A stretch of DNA of 13,609 nt from JACRIK01 sp040753835 (GTDB lineage Bacteria > Planctomycetota > MHYJ01 > JACQXL01), in contig JBFMDM010000057.1 of the NCBI GenBank assembly GCA_040753835.1, positions 1-13,609 of the forward strand. The letters run 5' to 3'. The notes under the pieces are model-generated. The model was not told the origin of the DNA. It did no database searches and saw only the letters and a list, made by a program, of their open reading frames with translations. How positions within the stretch are numbered: position 1 is the first letter of the stretch; every line of letters starts with the position of its first letter. The translations under genes were made by a program, and so were the position numbers. Of the stretch, positions 6,308 to 11,727 are shown piece by piece.

Positions 6308-6508
6308 TTACCCGCCGCCCACAAATGATATTATTTCAACTTTATCGCCTTCTTTAAGGCATCTATTATCATACTCGTTTTTGGGAAGGATGGCAAGATT
6401 TAATTCCACTGCCACGGTCTCGGATTTCAGTTTCAGGAAATCCAACAGTTCCTTAACCGTGGAGTTGTTTTTGATATCGCGGGCGTCGCCATTCAGGGTA
6501 ATCTTCAT
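6308..6508 (-). CDS. thiS: Sulfur carrier protein ThiS
   Basis: This 66-residue ubiquitin-like protein carries sulfur as a C-terminal thiocarboxylate for thiazole formation by ThiG. It begins MKITLNGDARDI, contains the STVKELLDFLKL helix and VAVELN strand, and ends KVEIISFVGGG; the terminal Gly-Gly is the functional site, here with an extra Gly before it. The ATG overlaps the alaS TGA as ATGA, so translation is probably coupled to alaS. The stretch before it on the minus strand reads CCTCC, the complement of a ribosome binding site, which supports dependence on coupling. Identification is firm from the length, the ending and the thiG neighbour. Confidence 0.95.
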   Translation of the reverse strand: MKITLNGDARDIKNNSTVKELLDFLKLKSETVAVELNLAILPKNEYDNRCLKEGDKVEIISFVGGG

Positions 6509-9228
6509 TTTGAGGAGGTCGTTTTAAGATTCTTGTTAACGATATCGGAAAAGCGGCTCAATGCCTCAGCCAGTTTATCCGGACGCTTGCCGCCGGCCTG
6601 GGCCATGTCCTTGCGCCCGCCACCGCTGCCTTCTATCAACGGGGCAATCTCCTTAATCAGGGCTACGGCATTGAAATCATCCCGGCATATTTTGGGCGTC
6701 ATCATCAAAATCAGGTTGGCTTTATTATCCGTGGCGGTTCCCAAAAGCGTAATGACCGTCTCGCCGCTGTTCCTTAAATGGTCCGCAATAATACGCAGGT
6801 CTTCCACGGACTTGTTCTCCAGGACTTCAACCGCGAGTTTGATTCCGGCGCCCCCGGTCGGGATATGGGTCGCCCGCTCAAGAAACGCCTTGGCGATTTC
6901 CTTGTTCTCCTGTTTTTGGTACTGCGCCAGTTGCGCCTGGGCCTGTTCCAGTTTTTCAGCCAGTTGCTTAATTTTCTGCGGCACCTGGTGCGTGGCGGCC
7001 TGCAATAACTGGGCGCTGTGGTTGAGCGTCTTTTCCAGTTCGTAGGTGTATTTGAACGCCTCCCGGCCGGTTGCGGCCTCAATCCGGCGCAGGCCGGAAC
7101 CGATAGACGATTCCGAAACAATCCTGAAATAACCGATTTCGCCGGTCTGTTTTATATGCGAGCCGCCGCATAATTCCCGGCTGTAGTCGCCGATACTCAG
7201 GACCCGGACCGTATCGCCGTATTTCTCGCTGAAAAGCGCCATTGCCCCGAGCTTCTTGGCTTCCTCCAGCGCCATTATCTTAACGAACACTCCGGCGTTC
7301 CCGCGGATGCACTGGTTGACCACCTCCTCTATTGCCGCCAGTTCATTATTAGACGGCGCCTTGTTTAAGGAGTAGTCAAATCTCAGCCGCTCCGGCTGGA
7401 CCAGCGAGCCGGACTGTTCCACAGTCGATCCGATGACGTTTCTTAGCGCATAATGCAACAGGTGCGTGGCCGTGTGGTTGCAGGCAATCGCCTGCCGGCG
7501 CTCGGCGTTGACCTCGGCCCGGATTTTCATACCGGATTTTATGGCGCCTTTCTTGAGCCGGCCGATATGGAGGATGTATTTCTCCATCTTCTGCGCGTCG
7601 GAAATCTCTATCTCAGCATCGGCGCTCTTGAACCAGCCGGCGTCGCCGACCTGGCCGCCCGATTCGCCGTAGAACGGAGTCCGGTCGGTTATAATGACAA
7701 TGTCCTTATTGGGCGTGTCCCACTGGATTTTTTCCTGGGTGGTTTTACCGGATTCAGGCGCCGGGTATTCCTGCATCAGTTTGCCGTCAACCAGTATGGC
7801 CTCAATGGTAACATCCGACGCGAGCGCCTCGTCGCCGGTATAAACGGTTTCCTTGAGGATATTCCTGATTTCATCAATCTCAGAGCGGGCGAAGATTTCC
7901 GAGGCAATCTTTGAGCCGGCCCGGGAAAGTTGCTTCTGCTCGGCCAGGGCTTTTTCGTATCCGGCAATATCAAGTTTTAAGCCCTTTTCATGCAGGATGG
8001 ACTCGGTCAGGTCTATCGGGAACCCGTAGGTGTCGTATAACTTAAACGCCTCATCGCCGGGAAACATCTTGTTGTCTGCCGATTTTAGTTTGGTTACGAT
8101 TTCATCCAGCAGTTTGATGCCCGACTCCACGGTCTCCAGGAATTTCTCCTCCTCGGCCTTGATGACCCGGGCGATGTGGGTGTGCTTTTCCTTCAATTCC
8201 GGGTATGCCTGGCCCATAATTTCTACCACGGCCGGAACGAGTTTATAAAGGAAGGGTTTTTTCATTCCAAGATTGATGCCGTCCCGGACCGCCCTTCTCA
8301 GGATGCGGCGCTCTACATAACCGCGTCCTTCATTGGAAGGCGAGACGCCATCCGCCACCAGGAACACCAAAGTCCGGCTATGGTCGGCAATCCGCTTAAT
8401 GCGCGCGCCCTCTTCGGTAGAGCCGGAATACTCCACCTTGATTATGTCAACAATATGCCTGATTAGATGTTTGAATATATCGGTCTCGAAGTTGGAGACA
8501 ACGCCCTGCATTACGGCCGTAATGCGCTCCAGGCCCATTCCGGTATCAATGTTCTTCTTCTTCAGCGGGACCAGTTTGCCCTTATCCTGCCGGTCGAATT
8601 CCATAAAGACCAGGTTCCAGATTTCCACAAAGCGGTTACAATCGCAGGCCACCGAGCAGGTGGGCAATCCACATCCGTACTTCTCGCCGAAGTCATAGAA
8701 GATTTCCGAGCAGGGCCCGCAGGGGCCGTTCGGGCCTTCACTGGGCGCATTGGCCGGCCAGAAATTATTGTCCTCGCCGAAACGGTGAATCCGCTCGGCC
8801 GGCAGTTTGATTTCCCTGCTCCAGATGTCATAGGCCTGCCGGTCGTCCTCATAGACGCTGACGCTCAGTTTCTCAGGCGGTATCTTCAGTTTCTGGGTCA
8901 GGAATTCCCATGCGAAATGGATGGCCTTCTTCTTGAAATAATCCCCGAATGAAAAGTTGCCCAGCATCTCAAAGAAAGTGTGGTGGGCCGAGGTCCGGCC
9001 GACCCGCTCAATATCCACGGTACGCAGGCATTTTTGGGACGAGCAGGCCCGGGGCGCGGGCGGCACGGTTGCGCCCAGAAAATAATTCTTGAACTGGTTC
9101 ATCCCGGCGCCGGTAAACAACAGCGATGGGTCTCCGGAAGAGGGAACCAGCGAATCGCTCGGAACGATTATATGGCCATTATCCTTGAAGAACTCCAAGA
9201 ATAAACTTCTTATCTCGTCTAATTTCAT
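6505..9228 (-). CDS. alaS: Alanyl-tRNA synthetase
   Basis: AlaRS charges tRNA-Ala and hydrolyses mischarged Ser/Gly. The protein has 907 residues, slightly longer than the E. coli enzyme. Seen in order: class II catalytic domain with SLLFTGAGMNQFK (36-48), RVGRTSAHHTFFEMLGNFS (75-93), GPNGPCGPCSEIFYD, CSVACDCNRFVEIWN and NIDTGMGLERI; the editing domain with HTATH (585-589) and CGGSH (687-691), the zinc-binding residues; a coiled-coil-rich stretch (QLAEKLEQAQAQLAQYQKQ); and the C-Ala domain with GSGGGRKDMAQAGG. The ATG at 9228 gives the normal N-terminus (MKLDEIRSLFLEFF). No good Shine-Dalgarno sequence is visible; a hairpin (9239-9258) ends ten bases before the start. It lies 142 bases after recA, a common bacterial neighbour, and overlaps thiS by four bases. 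Several long frames inside it on the other strand are shadows. Confidence 0.98.
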   Translation of the reverse strand: MKLDEIRSLFLEFFKDNGHIIVPSDSLVPSSGDPSLLFTGAGMNQFKNYFLGATVPPAPRACSSQKCLRTVDIERVGRTSAHHTFFEMLGNFSFGDYFKKKAIHFAWEFLTQKLKIPPEKLSVSVYEDDRQAYDIWSREIKLPAERIHRFGEDNNFWPANAPSEGPNGPCGPCSEIFYDFGEKYGCGLPTCSVACDCNRFVEIWNLVFMEFDRQDKGKLVPLKKKNIDTGMGLERITAVMQGVVSNFETDIFKHLIRHIVDIIKVEYSGSTEEGARIKRIADHSRTLVFLVADGVSPSNEGRGYVERRILRRAVRDGINLGMKKPFLYKLVPAVVEIMGQAYPELKEKHTHIARVIKAEEEKFLETVESGIKLLDEIVTKLKSADNKMFPGDEAFKLYDTYGFPIDLTESILHEKGLKLDIAGYEKALAEQKQLSRAGSKIASEIFARSEIDEIRNILKETVYTGDEALASDVTIEAILVDGKLMQEYPAPESGKTTQEKIQWDTPNKDIVIITDRTPFYGESGGQVGDAGWFKSADAEIEISDAQKMEKYILHIGRLKKGAIKSGMKIRAEVNAERRQAIACNHTATHLLHYALRNVIGSTVEQSGSLVQPERLRFDYSLNKAPSNNELAAIEEVVNQCIRGNAGVFVKIMALEEAKKLGAMALFSEKYGDTVRVLSIGDYSRELCGGSHIKQTGEIGYFRIVSESSIGSGLRRIEAATGREAFKYTYELEKTLNHSAQLLQAATHQVPQKIKQLAEKLEQAQAQLAQYQKQENKEIAKAFLERATHIPTGGAGIKLAVEVLENKSVEDLRIIADHLRNSGETVITLLGTATDNKANLILMMTPKICRDDFNAVALIKEIAPLIEGSGGGRKDMAQAGGKRPDKLAEALSRFSDIVNKNLKTTSSK

Positions 9229-9238
9229 TACCAGAATA

Positions 9239-9258
9239 GCCCCGAAAGCATTCGGGGC
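9239..9258 (-). promoter_or_regulatory. Perfect hairpin ten bases before the alaS start
   Basis: Arms GCCCCGAA and TTCGGGGC (8 bp, no mismatch) enclose a 4-base loop. The hairpin lies where the upstream edge of the initiating ribosome would sit, and the ten bases between it and ATG hold no clear Shine-Dalgarno sequence. There is no T run after it in the gene direction, so termination is unlikely. Confidence 0.6.
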
Positions 9259-9270
9259 AATGGCCGTTGG

Positions 9271-9290
9271 GTTCGCAGTCCCGCTGGGAC
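9271..9290 (-). repeat. TCCC-N3-GGGA-YTKCG motif, fourth copy (inverted)
   Basis: On the minus strand the sequence reads GTCCC(AGC)GGGACTGCGAAC, a 5-bp stem with a 3-base loop and the conserved tail. It lies between recA and alaS. Confidence 0.4.
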
Positions 9291-9332
9291 GAGAACTCTA
9301 CGGATGGTTATCCCGATTGCCTTATTCTAACA

Positions 9333-9345
9333 GGCGCTCTGCGCC
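9333..9345 (-). repeat. TATGGCGC-type hairpin, second copy
   Basis: On the minus strand TAT is followed by GGCGC(AGA)GCGCC and then TG. It shares the flanks TAT and CTG/TG with the hairpin at 5370-5384. It sits in the recA-alaS gap. Confidence 0.4.
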
Positions 9346-9370
9346 ATATCTATAAATCATCGGGGTTACG

Positions 9371-10408
9371 TTATTGTATCAACCCGTGGTGTTTCTTGAT
9401 CTCGGTTTCTATCTCGGCGGCAATCTTGGGGTTTTCCTTGAGGAACTCCTTGGCTTTTTCCCGGCCCTGGCCGATGCGTTCCTTCTTGTATTCCAGCCAG
9501 GCGCCGCTCTTGTCCACGATGCCGGCATTGACGCCGAGATCTATCAGGTCGCCCTCGCGCGAGATGCCGCTGGCGTGCATCAAGTCAAATTCGGCCTTCT
9601 TAAAAGGCGGGGCAACCTTGTTTTTCACCACGCTTACCTTGACGTGCGTGCCGATGGGTTCCTCGCTGGTATTCTTGAGCGTGCCGATTTTGCGCACGTC
9701 CAGCCGGACCGAGGAATAGAATTTTAAAGCCCGTCCGCCCGGAGTGGTTTCCGGATTGCCCCATGAGATTCCGATTTTCTCGCGCAACTGGTTGGTGAAA
9801 ATCACGCAGGTCTGGCTCTTGCTGATGGCACTGGTGAGTTTTCTCAGCGCCTGGGACATCAGCCGGGCCTGAAGCCCGACTACAGGGTCGCCCATCCCGC
9901 CTTCCAGTTCGGACTTGGTCACCAGGGCCGCAACCGAATCCAGCACGATGACGTCCATCGCGTTGCTCCGGACCAGCGTCTCCACGGTCTCCAGGGCCTG
10001 CTCGCCGCTGTCCGGCTGGGAAATCAGGAGCGTATCCATATTTACGCCGATATTCTGGGCGTAGGTCGGGTCCATAGCGTGTTCCACGTCAATGAATGCG
10101 GCCGTGCCGCCGGACTTCTGCGCGCTGGCCACGATATGCAGGCACAACGTGGTCTTGCCGGATGCCTCCGGTCCAAAGACCTCTACGATTCTGCCGCGGG
10201 GAACACCGCGCCCGCCCAGGGCGATGTCCAAACTCAAGGCGCCGGTGGGAATGCTCGGAACATCGGATTTATATCCGGAGCCCAGGCGCATTATCGCGCC
10301 CTTGCCATACGTCTTTTCCAATTGCGAAATCGCCTGTTGTAACGCCTCAAGTTTCTTGTTATCCCCCTTTTCTTTTACCTCCGGCTTTTTGGTCGTTGTT
10401 TCTGCCAT
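9371..10408 (-). CDS. recA: Recombinase RecA
   Basis: RecA forms ATP-dependent filaments on single-stranded DNA for homologous recombination and, where LexA exists, for the SOS response. At 345 residues it is of normal length. Seen: the N-terminal oligomerisation helix (AISQLEKTYGKGAIMRLG), Walker A GPEASGKTT (79-87), FIDVEHAMDP, Walker B VIVLDSVAAL (153-162), KSELEGGMGD, the loop-2 segment GNPETTPGG (217-225), ALKFYSSVRLDVRKIG, and VKVSVVKNKVAPPFK. Loop 1 reads GDPVVG where most RecAs have GD-S/T-H-x-G, and loop 2 has Trp216 in place of the usual Phe. The C-terminus ends KKHHGLIQ without the acidic tail of E. coli RecA. The start is supported by AGAGAGG eight to nine bases upstream. No LexA-type box was found upstream. 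It follows thpR by 84 bases and precedes alaS. Confidence 0.98.
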   Translation of the reverse strand: MAETTTKKPEVKEKGDNKKLEALQQAISQLEKTYGKGAIMRLGSGYKSDVPSIPTGALSLDIALGGRGVPRGRIVEVFGPEASGKTTLCLHIVASAQKSGGTAAFIDVEHAMDPTYAQNIGVNMDTLLISQPDSGEQALETVETLVRSNAMDVIVLDSVAALVTKSELEGGMGDPVVGLQARLMSQALRKLTSAISKSQTCVIFTNQLREKIGISWGNPETTPGGRALKFYSSVRLDVRKIGTLKNTSEEPIGTHVKVSVVKNKVAPPFKKAEFDLMHASGISREGDLIDLGVNAGIVDKSGAWLEYKKERIGQGREKAKEFLKENPKIAAEIETEIKKHHGLIQ

Positions 10409-10453
10409 ATATTTATACCTCTCTTTCCCCCGACATTACGGCGAGGAGTAAAG

Positions 10454-10475
10454 CCCGATTTCCAGTGATATCGGG
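10454..10475 (-). other. Inverted repeat in the thpR-recA gap
   Basis: Arms CCCGAT and ATCGGG are separated by ten bases, in the 84-base gap between thpR and recA. On the minus strand there is no T run after it, so it is at best a weak terminator or a leader structure of recA. I see no convincing promoter in this gap. Confidence 0.35.
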
Positions 10476-10492
10476 ACGTTTTGTTTAGTTTA

Positions 10493-11050
10493 TCATTTAC
10501 CTATCCCAAAATCACGAATATTCGTATAAATTGGCCCCTCGGGCGTCAGAGTGCTTTTGAGCAGGGACACCTTTTTCACCTTCTGAACCCCGAAACTTTC
10601 TATCGCATATTCATTCAGCAGGGCTTGGAACCCGTCGCTATACTTGGGTAATTTATTACGTCCCAGGGTAATATGGGCCGAGAACTTATGGTCGTCCGGC
10701 TGGAAATCAATATTCAACAACTCCTTTTCCAGCGCATTGTAGAGTTTCTCAAGCGTATTGCTGCTGTCCACGGCGCGCACCCAGACCACCTTGGGATGCC
10801 TTTCCACCGGAAAGGCGCCGATGCCCTTCAACTCCAATTCAAAGGCCGGGAAGTTCTCAACCACGGAGACGGCCTTGGTTAATTCCGGCAGTTTCTCATC
10901 CTCCACCTCGCCCAGAAAGCGCAGGGTCAGGTGGATATTATCCGGCTCCACCAGTTTGACATCCGGCTGTAACTTCTGCAGGGCGGATTGGACATCAGCA
11001 AGTTTCTTCCGTATCGCTTTATCAAGTGTAATTGCAATAAATAATCGCAT
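10493..11050 (-). CDS. thpR: RNA 2',3'-cyclic phosphodiesterase
   Basis: ThpR (formerly LigT) opens 2',3'-cyclic phosphate ends of RNA; it is a cytoplasmic 2H-phosphoesterase. The 185-residue protein shows both catalytic HxTx motifs, HLTL at 40-43 and HITL at 126-129, in the usual contexts PDNIHLTLRFLGEV and FSAHITLGR, and starts MRLFIAITLD as family members do. It follows the CooT-family gene by 11 bases and precedes recA, a pairing seen in many bacteria. No strong Shine-Dalgarno sequence precedes ATG 11050, so it may be read through from the gene upstream. Confidence 0.95.
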   Translation of the reverse strand: MRLFIAITLDKAIRKKLADVQSALQKLQPDVKLVEPDNIHLTLRFLGEVEDEKLPELTKAVSVVENFPAFELELKGIGAFPVERHPKVVWVRAVDSSNTLEKLYNALEKELLNIDFQPDDHKFSAHITLGRNKLPKYSDGFQALLNEYAIESFGVQKVKKVSLLKSTLTPEGPIYTNIRDFGIGK

Positions 11051-11061
11051 CTCTGGCGGTT

Positions 11062-11265
11062 CTATATCTGTTCCAGGACTATCTTGTGGTCCATCAGGTT
11101 TATCTCCTTAATTCGGGCGGTAACAGATTTCTCCTCTCCCAGGATGCTTTGCAGGAGCACCTTATTACCCTCCGGCCTAACCATGCTGACGGATTCCAGA
11201 AAGAGTTCTTCCCTGCCGTTCTTAATGAGATAAGCATTGGACTCGCACATAATCAGAATATTCAT
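11062..11265 (-). CDS. CooT-family small nickel-binding protein
   Basis: A protein of 67 residues that matches the CooT family: MCESNAYLIKNG-EELFLESV, a VRPEGNKVLLQSILGEEKSV strand-rich middle and IKEINLMDHKIVLEQI at the end. CooT of Rhodospirillum rubrum is a small dimeric nickel-binding protein near carbon-monoxide dehydrogenase genes; many members occur without such genes, as here, and their role is unknown. Start choice is uncertain. ATG 11265 has AAGGAT about nine bases upstream. ATG 11250 has no such sequence but would put Cys at position 2, where the family binds nickel. A third start at 11289 lies inside the hairpin. The leader can hide the AAGGAT in a stem (11275-11308). It is the first gene of the minus-strand run CooT-thpR-recA. 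Confidence 0.85.
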   Translation of the reverse strand: MNILIMCESNAYLIKNGREELFLESVSMVRPEGNKVLLQSILGEEKSVTARIKEINLMDHKIVLEQI

Positions 11266-11274
11266 ATGACCGTT

Positions 11275-11308
11275 ATCCTTGCAGGCCACCCGTGGTGGCC
11301 GAAAGGAT
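11275..11308 (-). promoter_or_regulatory. Stem that sequesters the CooT-gene Shine-Dalgarno sequence
   Basis: On the minus strand ATCCTT pairs with AAGGAT (the Shine-Dalgarno sequence), and inside this a perfect 7-bp stem GGCCACC/GGTGGCC closes a 3-base loop. The two helices are separated only by small internal loops, so they would stack. Folding would block ribosome binding at ATG 11265. Whether it is switched by temperature, a ligand or translation is not shown. Confidence 0.55.
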
Positions 11309-11311
11309 TAC

Positions 11312-11359
11312 GGCGGATTATCCCGCCACATTAAATACAATATATGACAGGGCGGGATA
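11312..11359. promoter_or_regulatory. Inverted repeat with competing pairing partners, between CooT and tatA genes
   Basis: TATCCCGCC (11319-11327) is the exact reverse complement of GGCGGGATA (11351-11359), with 23 AT-rich bases between. The same CCGCC can instead pair with GGCGG at 11312-11316. As DNA it could be an operator around a divergent promoter; as CooT leader RNA it offers two mutually exclusive helices upstream of the Shine-Dalgarno hairpin. Confidence 0.5.
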
Positions 11360-11408
11360 TCAAACACGCAGTTAAATAAATATCTCTTGCGGGGTCAAGC
11401 AAAAAGGA

Positions 11409-11437
11409 TTGACAAATCCGCGCGATATTGATATCAA
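11409..11437 (+). promoter_or_regulatory. Candidate tatA promoter implying a leaderless transcript
   Basis: A perfect -35 TTGACA (11409-11414) is followed after 17 bases by TATCAA (11432-11437), four of six matches. The start point would be near 11444, next to ATG 11445. No Shine-Dalgarno sequence precedes this ATG, which fits a leaderless message. Confidence 0.45.
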
Positions 11438-11444
11438 TAACTTT

Positions 11445-11726
11445 ATGAACATCGGCACGACCGAACTGATAGTAATCCTGATTCTGGGCCTGTTTTTATA
11501 CGGCAAGCGCCTGCCGGAAATCACCCGAGCCCTGGGACGGGGTTACCGCGCCTTTAAGGAAAATATTAACGGCATTAAGAACGACCTGACCAGACAGGTT
11601 GTTGATATTGCCAAAGAAGTTGAAATAAAAGAAGCGAATAAAATCTATCCGTTCGGACAGGCCGCCGCCACTGAAACAAAAGAAGACAATCCCGCAGTCA
11701 AAAGCGGGGATAACCTGGCCGGATAA
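11445..11726 (+). CDS. tatA: TatA/TatE-like twin-arginine translocase subunit
   Basis: TatA-type subunits oligomerise in the inner membrane to pass folded proteins. From ATG 11445 the protein has 93 residues: a short N-terminus MNIGTTE, one transmembrane helix (ELIVILILGLFLYG, about 7-20), the hinge GKRLPEI, an amphipathic helix (TRALGRGYRAFKENINGIKN) and a polar tail. The usual FG hinge is replaced by YG. A TTG at 11409 would add 12 polar residues before the helix, but it coincides with a -35 box and would spoil the short TatA N-terminus. TatB is an alternative reading, but it is short for TatB. No tatC is in the window. It is divergent from the CooT gene and converges on argS with one base between stops. 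Confidence 0.85.
   Translation: MNIGTTELIVILILGLFLYGKRLPEITRALGRGYRAFKENINGIKNDLTRQVVDIAKEVEIKEANKIYPFGQAAATETKEDNPAVKSGDNLAG
11691..11708 (-). terminator. Weak candidate argS terminator within tatA
   Basis: On the minus strand, 20 bases after the argS stop, CCCGC pairs with GCGGG across eight bases, followed by a T-rich stretch interrupted by other bases. It lies inside the tatA coding region. The loop is large and the T run broken, so it is only a possibility. Confidence 0.25.
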
Positions 11727-11727
11727 A

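Noticed and set aside
6277..6324. ThiG start at 6324
   Set aside because: The added residues overlap the ThiS C-terminus and are coded by a repeat phrase; they do not match the ThiG N-terminus.
7453..7914. Long open frame on the plus strand inside alaS (153 codons)
   Set aside because: It lies wholly opposite the editing domain of a canonical AlaRS, and has no recognisable motif or ribosome binding site. It is a shadow frame.
9271..9296. GTTC...GAAC inverted pair near recA as a LexA box
   Set aside because: The known Gram-positive type box is GAAC-N4-GTTC; here the order is reversed and the spacing is too long. It lies downstream of recA, not at its promoter.
9229..9370. Intrinsic terminator between recA and alaS
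   Set aside because: Three hairpins are present but none is followed by a T run on the minus strand.
10409..10492. recX or another small gene between thpR and recA
   Set aside because: The 84 bases hold an inverted repeat and the recA ribosome binding site, with no open frame of use.
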